Shown one piece after another: positions 8,602 through 16,988 of a stretch of DNA of 64,000 bases. Source of the DNA: Micromonospora sp. NBC_01740 (lineage in GTDB: Bacteria > Actinomycetota > Actinomycetes > Mycobacteriales > Micromonosporaceae); assembly GCF_035920365.1 (NCBI RefSeq), contig NZ_CP109150.1, forward strand, positions 3,348,001 through 3,412,000, in the 5' to 3' direction. The stretch's first letter is position 1; every line of letters starts with the position of its first letter. The translations under genes and the position numbers were made by a program. A model generated the notes under the pieces. It was given only the letters and a program-made list of their open reading frames with translations, searched no databases and was not told where the DNA came from.

Positions 8602-9749
8602 CAGTGCTCGACCTCCTCGAAGAGCTCGTCGAAGAGCTCCCGCACCCCGTCGTCGGTGTGCCCCCGGCTGCCCAGGTAGTCGGCGAAGAGCTGCCGGGGC
8701 GAGCGGCCCGCCCGCTGCGCCACCCGCGTGCCGCTGCCCGGGGCGGGCAGCAGCTCCGGGTCGATCCGGATCTCCAGGGCCTGCGGGAGCAGCTCCTGCA
8801 CCTCCTCGCGCAGCCCGGCGCGCGGCTGCTCCCGCACGTAGACCCGCAGCCAGGCGTCCGGCACGTCCATCTCGGCGAGGTGGGCCAGGGTGCCCCGGAC
8901 CGTCCGCAGCGTGGTGGCGGCGGTCACCGGCACCTCGCGTACCTGCGCCGCCGTGGTCGCGGTGACCTCGACGACGGTCACCGACGGCACGTTCTCCTGC
9001 TCGCCGAAGTCGACCGCCAGCGGGCTGCCGCTGTAGCGGATCGGGCAGGGGCCCAGCACCCGCTGCGAGCGGTGCAGGTGGCCCAGCGCCACGTAGTGCG
9101 CCGTGCCCGGGAAGACGGTCGCCGGCACCGCGTAGCCCAGCACGGTGTGCGCGTCGCGCTCCCCGCCGCCGGTGGTCGCCCCGACCACGGTGACATGGGC
9201 GGTGACCAGGTGCACCCGGTCCGGCTCGGTGAAGCTCTCGGTCAGCCGGCCCAGCACCCGGCCCAGGTGGTCGGCGTACGTCTGGGTGGTCTCGGCGGCG
9301 GTCAGCTCGTACATCTCCACGGCGCGGATGGCGTAGCGCTGGGAGAGGAACGGCAGCGCGGCCAGCCGCCAGCGCTCACCGCCGGCGGTGGTGCCGTCGA
9401 CGACGTGCTCGTCCGGGTTGTCCCGGACCCCGCCGCGCAGGGTGATGCCGGCGGCCTCGGCCCAGGGCCGCAGCGCGTCGAGGGCCTGGCCGTTGTCGTG
9501 GTTGCCGCCGATGGCCACCACGTCGGCGCCGGTGCGGCGCAGCGCGGTCAGGGCCCGGGTGACCAGCCGGGTGGCCTCGGGCGTCGGGGCGGCGGTGTCG
9601 TAGAGGTCACCGGCGACGATGACCAGGTCGGGTGACTCGGCGCGGGCGACGTCGATCACGCCGGCCAGGACCCGCTTGTGCTCCTCGGCCCGCGACTGCC
9701 CCTTGAGGACCTTGCCGACGTGCCAGTCGGAGGTGTGCAGGATCTTCAC
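8601..9749 (-). CDS. sbcD: Exonuclease SbcCD subunit D (Mre11-like nuclease)
   Basis: 382 residues of the calcineurin-like phosphoesterase type. The metal-binding motifs are in order: HTSDWHVGK (D8, H10), VIVAGDLYD (D48), GGNHDN (N83, H84) and later HVTVVGA and LGHLHRSQ. The C-terminal capping region ends with the EELFEEVEH tail that contacts the Rad50 partner. It cuts DNA ends and hairpins using Mn2+ together with SbcC. The GTG start follows a GGGGG ribosome site and lies 12 nt after the HerA-like gene, so all are probably cotranscribed. Confidence 0.95.
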   Translation of the reverse strand: MKILHTSDWHVGKVLKGQSRAEEHKRVLAGVIDVARAESPDLVIVAGDLYDTAAPTPEATRLVTRALTALRRTGADVVAIGGNHDNGQALDALRPWAEAAGITLRGGVRDNPDEHVVDGTTAGGERWRLAALPFLSQRYAIRAVEMYELTAAETTQTYADHLGRVLGRLTESFTEPDRVHLVTAHVTVVGATTGGGERDAHTVLGYAVPATVFPGTAHYVALGHLHRSQRVLGPCPIRYSGSPLAVDFGEQENVPSVTVVEVTATTAAQVREVPVTAATTLRTVRGTLAHLAEMDVPDAWLRVYVREQPRAGLREEVQELLPQALEIRIDPELLPAPGSGTRVAQRAGRSPRQLFADYLGSRGHTDDGVRELFDELFEEVEH

Positions 9750-9761
9750 GGGTATGTCCCC

Positions 9762-11516
9762 CTAGAACGGGATGTCGTCGTCGGAGGTGCCGCCACCGGA
9801 GCCGACGACGGCGAACGGGTCGACGGACTGGGTGATCGACCGGAGCGTCTCGGACGGGGCGCGGCCGGCCTCGGAGACCCGGGTGGCCCAGGCCGGGAAC
9901 GGGAATTCCAGGCAGAGCGGCACCGGGATGTCGGGCTGGTTGACGAACATCGTGCCCGGCTTGGCCAGCAGCGCGCGCTGGCGCTGGGCGGGCGGCAGGA
10001 AGCCGTACTCCGGGCGGGACGCCTCGGCCGGGTCGAGCCGGCCCACCACCCGGATCGCCGAGTTGGTGACGATCCGCCGCTCCACCTCGCTCGCCGTCTG
10101 CTGGGCGCCGACCAGGATCACCCCGAGCGAGCGGCCCCGCTCGGCGATGTCGAGCAGCACCTCCTTGATGGGGGAGGAGCCCTCGCGGGGGGCGTACTTG
10201 TTGAGCTCGTCGAGCACCACGAAGAGCAGCGGCTTGGCGGTGCCGGCCTTCTCCTTGCGCTCGAACTCGCTCTTGAGCGTCACGCCGACCACGAACCGCT
10301 GCGCGCGGTCCGGGAGGTTGTGCAGGTCGACCACGGTGACCTGGGCGCTCTCGGCGGTGTTGATCGAGTGCGGGCGGCGGGTGGCCAGGTCGCCCCGGAT
10401 CAGCCGGGACAGGTCCTTCTTGCTGCCGATCAACCGCCGGGCGAACGCGTTGACCGTGCCCAGCCCGACGGCACTGCCGGCCCAGTCGGAGCGGGTCTCG
10501 TCGTCGTTGAGCTGCTCGACGACGTGGTCGACCAGGTCGGCGTACGAGCCGAGCCGTACCCCGTCGATGCTGATGCCGCCGTCGGCGGGCTGCGCGTGCC
10601 GGGCCAGGTGGGCGGTGACCGAGTGCACCACCATCGTGTACTGCTGGCGTTCGTCGTCGGCGTCGGCGAAGACGTAGGGCAGCAGGCGGTCGGCGCAGAA
10701 CTCGCTCAGCGTCCAGTAGAAGCTGTCCACCCCGGTGAGGCGGCTGCTCACGTCGGGCGTGCCGGAGGAGTCGCCCACCCGGGGCGGGGCGTAGACCCGC
10801 ACGTCCGGGAACGCGCCGGCGGCCAGGCCGAGCTTCGCGTACGCGGCGCGGGTGGGGTCGTCCAGCCGGGTGTTGGGATGGTCGAGGAAGAGCAGGTCCT
10901 CGCCCTTGACGTTGAAGATGAGCGCCTTGGCGTTGACGGCGTCGCCGCCCAGCACCCCGGAGCGGAAGACCGAGTAGAGCAGGAAGGTGGCGAAGCTCGT
11001 CTTCGTGGCGACCCCGGAGATGCCGGAGATCGACACGTGCGCGCCCCGGCTGCCGTCGAGGAAGTCGGCGTTGAGGTAGACCGGCACCCCGTCGCGGCCC
11101 ATGCCCATCGGGATGCGCCGCTCCATCCGGTCGAAGTGCAGCGCCCGGGCCCGGGCGTCACCCTCGGCGCGGTGCACCACCGCACCGGGCGACGGCGGCA
11201 CGTAGAGCTCCGGGTCGACACGGGTCGTGGTGATCTCGGCGGCCTCCTGCACCTGCGCGGGCAGCGTGCCGTCGGCGATGGCGAAGACGTCGGAGTCGAA
11301 CTGGGCGCCCTCGTGCCGGGCGCGGACCTGCGTGACCACCCCGGCGATCGTCACCGGCTCGCGGTCGGGCAGCTCCCGCCGGGTCACCACGACGTCGTCG
11401 AGCTGGAGGTAGCTGTCGGGGGAGACCGCGGTCCAGAACTGCAGGGGGGTGGCATCGGCGGTGCCCAGCACCCGGCCGACCACCTCGCCCGGGCCGTCGA
11501 ACCCGTCGTCAGTCAT
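9762..11516 (-). CDS. herA: HerA-like DNA translocase ATPase (HAS-barrel/DUF87 type)
   Basis: 584 residues. The N-terminal about 100 residues look like a HAS barrel. A HerA/FtsK-type ATPase core follows, with a P-loop region SISGISGVATKTSF (about 162-175), Walker B LLFVVLDELNKYAP, and an arginine-finger-like block in SEVERRIVTNSAIRVVGRLD. The P-loop departs from the standard GxxxxGK[ST]: a threonine replaces the glycine before the lysine. The ATG at 11516 follows CGGAG with 7-nt spacing; the upstream residues of the longer reading are not conserved-looking. It is the first gene of the operon with sbcD, sbcC and the NurA-like gene, so it probably pumps DNA during end processing. Confidence 0.85.
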   Translation of the reverse strand: MTDDGFDGPGEVVGRVLGTADATPLQFWTAVSPDSYLQLDDVVVTRRELPDREPVTIAGVVTQVRARHEGAQFDSDVFAIADGTLPAQVQEAAEITTTRVDPELYVPPSPGAVVHRAEGDARARALHFDRMERRIPMGMGRDGVPVYLNADFLDGSRGAHVSISGISGVATKTSFATFLLYSVFRSGVLGGDAVNAKALIFNVKGEDLLFLDHPNTRLDDPTRAAYAKLGLAAGAFPDVRVYAPPRVGDSSGTPDVSSRLTGVDSFYWTLSEFCADRLLPYVFADADDERQQYTMVVHSVTAHLARHAQPADGGISIDGVRLGSYADLVDHVVEQLNDDETRSDWAGSAVGLGTVNAFARRLIGSKKDLSRLIRGDLATRRPHSINTAESAQVTVVDLHNLPDRAQRFVVGVTLKSEFERKEKAGTAKPLLFVVLDELNKYAPREGSSPIKEVLLDIAERGRSLGVILVGAQQTASEVERRIVTNSAIRVVGRLDPAEASRPEYGFLPPAQRQRALLAKPGTMFVNQPDIPVPLCLEFPFPAWATRVSEAGRAPSETLRSITQSVDPFAVVGSGGGTSDDDIPF

Positions 11517-11654
11517 CGGGCAACTCCGGTCGGCTGGTCGTCGCGGTCGGGGCACACGCCCTGCATCCTGCCCGAGGAGTACGACACGTTGCCACGCGAC
11601 GCGGCGGACGCCACCCCGCCATCGGCGCTCGTCAACCGCAGGGTGTCCGCCCGG

Positions 11655-12407
11655 TCACGGTCGGTCGCGGGCGTAGCGGAGCATGAGCACCCCGTCGGCG
11701 GCGGCGAGCACGTGTCGCAGCGGCAGGTGGCGTACGTCGCTGGGGTCGCCGGCGGTGATCCGCCCCGGGCCCGCCCCGGCCAGCAGCGGGGCGACGGTGA
11801 GGCAGACCTCGTCCACGAGGTCGGCGGCGGTGAGCGCGCCGAACAGTTGGGGGCCGCCCTCGCAGAGCACCTGGCCGAGGCCGCGGCGGTGCAGCTCGGC
11901 CAGACCCGCCGCGAGGTCGACCCGGCCGTCGCCGCAGCGCACCACGTCGGCGACCCCGGTCAGGCCGGGGGGTGCCACGGCGTCGGCCCGGGTGAGCACC
12001 ACGGGCCGCACCGGCGCGTCGGCGAACGCGGCCTGCGCCGGGTCGAGGTCGAGCGAGCCGGAGACGACGACCAGCGTCGGGTACTCGGCGAGCCCGTGCT
12101 CGCGGCGCCACGCCCGGCGCCGCTCGTTGAGGCGTACCGCCCGGTAGCCCTCGTGCCGCAGCGTGCCGGCGGCCACGAGCAGGGCGTCGCAGAGCATGCG
12201 CAGCAGCCCGAAGACGCGCTTGTCCGGCTCGCTGGAGAGCCCGGCGGAGTAGCCGTCGACGGAGACACCGCCGTCCACGCTGGTCACGAAGTTCATCCGC
12301 AGGTGGGGGCGGTCGGAGCGGCCGTAGAGCGCGGTGAGCGCGGCGTCGTCCAGCGGTCGCGCCGACGCCCGCGGCCAGAGCACCGAAATCGGGATTCCGA
12401 CGTTCAT
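11655..12407 (-). CDS. RibD C-terminal-type reductase (pyrimidine reductase/DHFR-like)
   Basis: 250 residues of the RibD_C (dihydrofolate-reductase-like) fold. RMNFVTSVDGGVSVDG is the substrate/NADPH entry, followed by DALLVAAGTLRHEGY and GLGQVLCEGGPQLFGAL, the conserved EGGP nucleotide-binding loop, then VDEVCLTVAPLLAG. Members reduce the ribosylaminopyrimidine in riboflavin synthesis or act as stand-alone reductases on other substrates. No other rib gene is nearby, so the exact reaction is open. It ends 138 bp from the herA start on the same strand but probably has its own promoter, being upstream of herA's neighbour region. Confidence 0.85.
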   Translation of the reverse strand: MNVGIPISVLWPRASARPLDDAALTALYGRSDRPHLRMNFVTSVDGGVSVDGYSAGLSSEPDKRVFGLLRMLCDALLVAAGTLRHEGYRAVRLNERRRAWRREHGLAEYPTLVVVSGSLDLDPAQAAFADAPVRPVVLTRADAVAPPGLTGVADVVRCGDGRVDLAAGLAELHRRGLGQVLCEGGPQLFGALTAADLVDEVCLTVAPLLAGAGPGRITAGDPSDVRHLPLRHVLAAADGVLMLRYARDRP

Positions 12408-12557
12408 TCGCCGGCCGGACCGGTGACGGGAGGGGTGGGTCGGGGGGTACGGTGCTGGCAGTCGCACCAGTTCCGCCCCGGACAGTCGTCGTGCCGCCTG
12501 GCCCGGCACGCTCGGCAGATCATGCCCGCAGCCTATGCCGAGGAAGGATGGGACAGC

Positions 12558-13103
12558 ATGCCGCGTCAGATCTTCCAGCTGAAGATTTCCCTGGCCGGGG
12601 TCCGGCCGCCCGTCTGGCGCAGGGTGCTCGTCCCGGGCGGCTACACCCTCGACCGGCTGCACCGGGTGGTGCAGCACGCCATGGGCTGGCGGGACTGCCA
12701 CCTGCACTCGTTCGAGATCGAGGGTCGCCAGTACGGCGAGCCCGATCCCGACGGCGAGCTGGCCCTGCGCGACGAGTTGGACGTCCGCCTCGACGCGGTG
12801 CTCGGCAAGGGCAGCCGCTTCCACTACACGTACGACTTCGGCGACTGGTGGGAGCACGACCTGGTGGTGGAGGACGCCTTCACGGCCGATCCGGACGAGC
12901 GGTACCCGTCCTGCCTGGACGGCGAGCGGGCGTGCCCGTCCGAGGACGTCGGCGGCCCGGCCGGCTACCAGGCGCTGCTGGCCGCGTTGACGGACCCGGC
13001 CCACCCCGGGCACCCGGAGGCGCGGGACCGGGTGGGCGACCGGTTCGACCCGGCCGCCTTCGACGCGGGCCGGGCCGGCACCCTGCTGCGCCGCTTCTGC
13101 TGA
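12558..13103 (+). CDS. Plasmid pRiA4b ORF-3-like family protein
   Basis: 181 residues with the family opening QIFQLKISLAGVRPPVWRRV, then HRVVQHAMGWRDCHLHSFEI, the FHYTYDFGDWWEHD core and a Cys-containing YPSCLDGERACPSEDVGG segment. The family is widespread on bacterial chromosomes and plasmids and has no proven function. The ATG at 12558 follows a GGGAC site; an in-frame ATG 12 codons earlier is possible. The gene's stop codon is the first three bases of the tandem repeat that follows. Confidence 0.85.
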   Translation: MPRQIFQLKISLAGVRPPVWRRVLVPGGYTLDRLHRVVQHAMGWRDCHLHSFEIEGRQYGEPDPDGELALRDELDVRLDAVLGKGSRFHYTYDFGDWWEHDLVVEDAFTADPDERYPSCLDGERACPSEDVGGPAGYQALLAALTDPAHPGHPEARDRVGDRFDPAAFDAGRAGTLLRRFC

Positions 13104-13310
13104 ACCGCCACGCCGCCTTCGCCGCGTGGCCCCGCCGCTGCCGTTGAACCCCTGCGCCGCCTTCGCCGCGCGGCCCCGCTGCTGCCGCTGAACCCCTGCG
13201 CCGCCTTCGCCGCGCACCCCCGCCGCTGCCGCTGAACCGCTGCTGCCGCTGAACCCCTGCGCCGCCTTCGCCGCGCACCCCCGCCGCTGCCGCTGAACCG
13301 CTGCTGCCGC
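13101..13310. repeat. 44-bp tandem repeat with 17-bp derivatives, downstream of PRiA4b gene
   Basis: Four 44-bp units begin at 13101, 13145, 13189 and 13250. Each starts TGAACC and contains GCCGCCTTCGCCGCG. Identical 17-bp shortened units sit at 13233 and 13294. The first unit starts exactly at the TGA stop codon of the upstream gene. Units differ by only a few bases, so the amplification is recent. Units abut with no unique spacers, so this is not a CRISPR array. Confidence 0.9.
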
Positions 13311-13315
13311 TGAAC

Positions 13316-13365
13316 CGCTTCGGCTGCGGCGCGTTCCGGCCGCTTCGGCTGCGGCGCGTTCCGGC
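13316..13365. repeat. 25-bp perfect tandem duplication
   Basis: Two identical adjacent 25-bp copies (13316-13340 and 13341-13365), each beginning CGCTTCGGCTGCGG. They directly follow the 44-bp array. No coding frame fits them, and together the two arrays fill most of the space before the ceb-type promoter. Confidence 0.9.
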
Positions 13366-13520
13366 CGCACGCAGGGTGCGCGACGGGCCGCTCAGCGTGT
13401 CCGTCGCCCGCGTCCGGGCCTGCTGAACCGCTTCAACGGGGCGGGTGCCCAGGTGGCGCCGCCCGGCGGGTCGGCCCGCGACGTGCGGCAGTCGGGGTGT
13501 ACGCACACGCGGTAACGATC

Positions 13521-13534
13521 TGGGAACGCTCCCA
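13521..13534. promoter_or_regulatory. CebR-type operator 1
   Basis: TGGGAACGCTCCCA is a 14-bp palindrome with one deviation from the known CebR operator of cellulose-degrading actinomycetes (TGGGAGCGCTCCCA). It lies just upstream of the -35 element of the cello-oligosaccharide transporter promoter. Confidence 0.85.
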
Positions 13535-13542
13535 TGGGCCTA

Positions 13543-13571
13543 TTGACACCTTCGACACCCGCCGGCAATCT
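13543..13571 (+). promoter_or_regulatory. Promoter of the cello-oligosaccharide uptake operon
   Basis: A perfect -35 TTGACA at 13543-13548 and a -10 like CAATCT at 13566-13571, spaced 17 bp. CebR-type operators flank it on both sides, and the downstream one overlaps the expected transcription start. This arrangement fits repression by the LacI-family protein encoded at the end of the cluster. Confidence 0.65.
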
Positions 13572-13573
13572 CA

Positions 13574-13587
13574 TGGGAGCGCTCCCG
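13574..13587. promoter_or_regulatory. CebR-type operator 2
   Basis: TGGGAGCGCTCCCG matches the CebR consensus in 13 of 14 positions. It sits three bases after the -10 hexamer, where repressor binding would block transcription initiation. Confidence 0.88.
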
Positions 13588-13713
13588 CGAACGTGGCACG
13601 ACTCACCCGCGCCCCGCTCCGGACGTCGACCACCGGCCCCGACCGGTGCAGACGGCGCGCACGGCACCCCCCACCACACCCAGTCAGCCTCACCACCGAA
13701 AGAGGGGTCTCCG

Positions 13714-15006
13714 ATGAGCCTCACCACGCGGCGCACCCGCATGGCGGCTGCCGCCCTGGCCGCGATAACCGCCATCGGCGGTCTCGCGGCCTGCGGCAAG
13801 GACGACGACGCGCCAGTGGCCGGCGAGAAGCCCGCCAAGCTGGTCGTCGACACGTTCGGCGAGTTCGGTTACGACGAGATCATCAAGCAGTACGAGAAGG
13901 ACACCGGCATCAAGGTCGAGCTGCGCAAGACCGCCCAGCTCAACGAGTACCGGCCGAAGATCGTGCGGGCGCTCGCCACCGGCAAGGGCGCGGCCGACGT
14001 GGTCGCCCTGGAAGAGGGCATCCTCAACGAGTTCAAGGCCAACCCGGCCAACTGGGCCGACCTCGCCCCGCTGGTCTCCGACCACAGCAAGGACTACCTG
14101 CCCTGGAAGTGGGAGCTGGGCAAGGCGCCCGACGGCCGGCTGATCGGCCTGCCGACCGACGTCGGCAGCCTCGCCGTCTGCTACCGCCGGGACCTCTTCC
14201 AGGCGGCCAAGCTGCCGGTCGAGCGGGACCAGGTCGCGGCCCTCTGGCCGGACTGGAACGCCTTCATCGAGACCGGTAAGAAGTACCGCACCGCCACCGG
14301 CAAGGGACTGCTCGACTCGGTCACCACCGCCGCCAGCGCGGTGATGTTCCAGCAGGGCGGCGAGCTGTTCTACGACAAGGACGACAACGTCGTCGCGGAC
14401 AAGAGCGCGGCGGTGAAGACCTCCTGGGACACCGCGGTCGCGATGGCCGACGCCAAGATCACCGCCGAGACGGCCACCTGGTCGCCGGAGTGGTCGGCCG
14501 GCTTCAAGCAGGGCACCTTCGCGGCGACCTTCTGCCCGTCGTGGATGCTCGGCATCGTCGCGGACAACTCCGGCCCGCAGAACAAGGGCAAGTGGGACGT
14601 CGCCCCGGTGCCCGGCGGCGCCGGCAACTGGGGTGGCTCCTGGCTCGGCGTGCCGACCCAGAGCAAGTACCCCAAGGAGGCGGCGAAGCTCGCCGAGTAC
14701 CTGACCAATGCGCAGAGCCAGGTGGCGGCGTTCAAGCTCAAGGGCCCGCTGCCGACCAACCTGGAGGCGCTGAAGAACCAGGAGTTCCTCGCCTACACCA
14801 ACGAGTACTTCAACAACGCGCCGACCGGCAAGATCTTCGGTGAGAGCGTCGCCAAGATCCAGCCGCTGCACCTCGGCCCGAAGCACCAGGCGGTGAAGGA
14901 GAACGCGTTCGAGCCGGCGCTGCGCTCGTACGAACAGGGACAGGCCACGAAGGACAAGGCCTGGGAGCAGTTCGCGAAGGACGCCAAGACGCAGGGCGCC
15001 TTCTGA
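13714..15006 (+). CDS. Cellobiose/cello-oligosaccharide ABC substrate-binding lipoprotein (CebE-like)
   Basis: 430 residues with a lipoprotein signal ending in GLAACG, then a family-1 extracellular solute-binding fold (YEKDTGIKVEL and EYRPKIVRALATGKGAADVVALEEG near the start, WDVAPVPGG mid-protein). The ATG at 13714 has AGAGGGG 6 nt upstream. Two permease genes, a GH1 beta-glucosidase and a LacI regulator follow, the same order as the streptomycete ceb locus, and CebR-type operators precede it. Substrate is therefore inferred as cellobiose/cellotriose. No ATPase gene is in the cluster, as expected if a shared MsiK-type ATPase is used. Confidence 0.85.
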   Translation: MSLTTRRTRMAAAALAAITAIGGLAACGKDDDAPVAGEKPAKLVVDTFGEFGYDEIIKQYEKDTGIKVELRKTAQLNEYRPKIVRALATGKGAADVVALEEGILNEFKANPANWADLAPLVSDHSKDYLPWKWELGKAPDGRLIGLPTDVGSLAVCYRRDLFQAAKLPVERDQVAALWPDWNAFIETGKKYRTATGKGLLDSVTTAASAVMFQQGGELFYDKDDNVVADKSAAVKTSWDTAVAMADAKITAETATWSPEWSAGFKQGTFAATFCPSWMLGIVADNSGPQNKGKWDVAPVPGGAGNWGGSWLGVPTQSKYPKEAAKLAEYLTNAQSQVAAFKLKGPLPTNLEALKNQEFLAYTNEYFNNAPTGKIFGESVAKIQPLHLGPKHQAVKENAFEPALRSYEQGQATKDKAWEQFAKDAKTQGAF

Positions 15007-15021
15007 CCCACCTCGTCGCCA

Positions 15022-15055
15022 GGTGGCGTCCGGGTCCACACACCCGGACGCCACC
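15022..15055 (+). terminator. Intercistronic stem-loop after the binding-protein gene
   Basis: A perfect 14-bp stem (GGTGGCGTCCGGGT with its complement) around a 6-nt loop, starting 15 nt after the stop codon. There is no T-tract. In sugar ABC operons such hairpins commonly raise binding-protein mRNA relative to permease mRNA by partial termination or 3' protection, which is the likely role here. Confidence 0.75.
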
Positions 15056-15162
15056 GGCGCCGTCCCCGTTCCGCCCCGGACGCCATCGGCGCCGTCCCGT
15101 TTTCGCGTAAGAGCGCCTGGGCGTCGGCGCGCGCCCGTGCCGACGCCGGGAAAGGACCCCGC

Positions 15163-16134
15163 ATGAGCCTCTCGGCCACGACGGCGCCGCCGTCTCCCGC
15201 CGCACCGCCACCCCGCCCGCCCGCGCGGCGCCGGTCCCGGTCGCACTCGCTGACCCGGATGGACCTCAAGTACTCGCCGTACCTCTACATCGCGCCGTTC
15301 TTCGTGGTCTTCGGCATCTTCGGGCTCTACCCGATGCTGCGGACCGCCTGGATGTCCCTGCACGACTGGAACCTGATCGGCGACCACAGCTTCATCGGGT
15401 TCGACAACTACGTCGCCCTGGTCAAGGACGAGTACTTCTGGAACGCCACGCTCAACACCTTCGGCATCTTCCTGCTGTCGACCATCCCGCAGCTGCTGCT
15501 CGCCCTGTTCCTGGCGAACCTGCTCAACCGCACCTTCCTGCGCGCGCGCACGCTGTTCCGGATGGCGATCTTCATGCCGAACGTGGTCTCGGTCGCCGCC
15601 GTGGCGATCGTCTTCGGCATGCTCTTCCAGCGCGACTTCGGCGTGATCAACTGGCTGCTGAGCTTCGTCGGGATCGACGCGGTCGACTGGGACGCCGAAC
15701 GCTGGAGCTCCTGGACCGCCATCGCCTCCATGGTCAACTGGCGGTGGACCGGCTACAACACCCTGATCCTGCTCGCGGGCATGCAGGCCATCCCGCGCGA
15801 CCTGTACGAGGCGGCGGCGCTCGACGGCGCCAGCCAGTGGAAGCAGTTCTGGCGGATCACCCTGCCGATGCTCACCCCGACCTTCGTCTTCGTGGTGATC
15901 CTCTCCACGATCGGCGGGCTCCAGCTCTTCACCGAGCCGCTCGTCTTCGCCAACGGCAACATCATCGGCGGCGACCAGCGCGAGTTCCAGACCCTGGCGA
16001 TGTACATGTACGAGCTGGGCATCGAGAACCTCAACACCGCCGGCTACGGCGCCGCGGTCGCCTGGGCGATGTTCCTGATGATCGCCCTCGTCTCGGGGAT
16101 CAACTTCCTGCTCGTCCGCCGCACGGTGAAGTGA
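15163..16134 (+). CDS. Cello-oligosaccharide ABC transporter permease (CebF-like)
   Basis: 323 residues, MalF/UgpA-type permease. The first of six membrane helices begins at about residue 42 ([18 protein letters not shown]). The cytoplasmic EAA loop reads [21 protein letters not shown], which docks to the ATPase. The N-terminal 35 residues are Pro/Arg-rich and cytoplasmic. The start has AAAGGA at good spacing. It is followed 11 nt later by the second permease. Confidence 0.9.
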   Translation: MSLSATTAPPSPAAPPPRPPARRRSRSHSLTRMDLKYSPYLYIAPFFVVFGIFGLYPMLRTAWMSLHDWNLIGDHSFIGFDNYVALVKDEYFWNATLNTFGIFLLSTIPQLLLALFLANLLNRTFLRARTLFRMAIFMPNVVSVAAVAIVFGMLFQRDFGVINWLLSFVGIDAVDWDAERWSSWTAIASMVNWRWTGYNTLILLAGMQAIPRDLYEAAALDGASQWKQFWRITLPMLTPTFVFVVILSTIGGLQLFTEPLVFANGNIIGGDQREFQTLAMYMYELGIENLNTAGYGAAVAWAMFLMIALVSGINFLLVRRTVK

Positions 16135-16145
16135 GGAACGCCCAG

Positions 16146-16988
16146 ATGAACTCGGCATCCCGGCGCCTGTGGCGCACCAGCCCGCTGACCTACGTCGCGC
16201 TCGTCCTGGCGACGCTGTTCTCGATCTACCCGTTCTACTACATGGTGGTCATCGCCACCCGCAGCCTGGACTCGATCAACGACGTCCCGCCACCGGTCAC
16301 GCCGTCCGGGTCGTTCGGCGACAACTTCGGCCGCGTACTCGACAACGAGGCGGCGAACTTCCTCACCGGCCTGCTCAACTCGGTGATCGTCTCCGGCATC
16401 GTGACGGTCTCCGTGGTGATCACCGGCTCGCTGGCCGGCTTCGCCTTCGCCAAGCTGCGCTTCCGGGGCCGCAACGCCCTGCTGCTGACGATCATCGTCA
16501 CCATGATGATCCCGACGCAGCTCGGCCTCATCCCGCTCTGGGGCATGATCCAGGACCTCAACTGGTTCGACACCCTCTACGCGGTGACCGTGCCGTTCCT
16601 GGTCAGCGCGTTCGGCGTGTTCATGATGCGGCAGTACGCCACCCAGGCCATCTCCGACGAGCTGATCGAGGCGGGCCGGGTGGACGGGGCGAGCACCTTC
16701 CGCATCTACTGGAGCATCGTGCTGCCCGCGCTGCGGCCGGCCGCCGCAGTGCTCGGCCTGCTGACGTTCATGGAGACCTGGAACTCGTTCCTGTGGCCGT
16801 ACGCGGTGCTCACCTCCGAGAACCCGACGCTCCAGGTCTCGCTGGCCTTCCTGTCGTACGCCTACTACACCGACTACTCGCAGGTGTTCGCCGCCACGGC
16901 GGTCGGCACTCTACCGTTGGTCATCGTGTTCATCGTGTTCGGCCGCCAGATCGTGGGCGGCATCATGGAAGGTGCCGTCAAGTCGTGA
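16146..16988 (+). CDS. Cello-oligosaccharide ABC transporter permease (CebG-like)
   Basis: 280 residues, MalG/UgpE-type permease. The first helix follows [19 protein letters not shown]. The EAA loop reads [19 protein letters not shown], and the protein ends with the usual short basic/Gly tail ([11 protein letters not shown]). Its stop codon overlaps the GTG start of the beta-glucosidase gene (GTGA), so the two are translationally coupled. Confidence 0.9.
   Translation: MNSASRRLWRTSPLTYVALVLATLFSIYPFYYMVVIATRSLDSINDVPPPVTPSGSFGDNFGRVLDNEAANFLTGLLNSVIVSGIVTVSVVITGSLAGFAFAKLRFRGRNALLLTIIVTMMIPTQLGLIPLWGMIQDLNWFDTLYAVTVPFLVSAFGVFMMRQYATQAISDELIEAGRVDGASTFRIYWSIVLPALRPAAAVLGLLTFMETWNSFLWPYAVLTSENPTLQVSLAFLSYAYYTDYSQVFAATAVGTLPLVIVFIVFGRQIVGGIMEGAVKS

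Noticed and set aside
9678..13103. Plus-strand frame of 1141 codons across herA and the RibD-like gene
   Set aside because: Only the last 181 codons (PRiA4b ORF-3-like) are real; the rest is antisense to well-supported minus-strand genes.
13101..13365. Possible CRISPR array
   Set aside because: Units are adjacent without unique spacers, the first coincides with a stop codon, and no cas genes are present.
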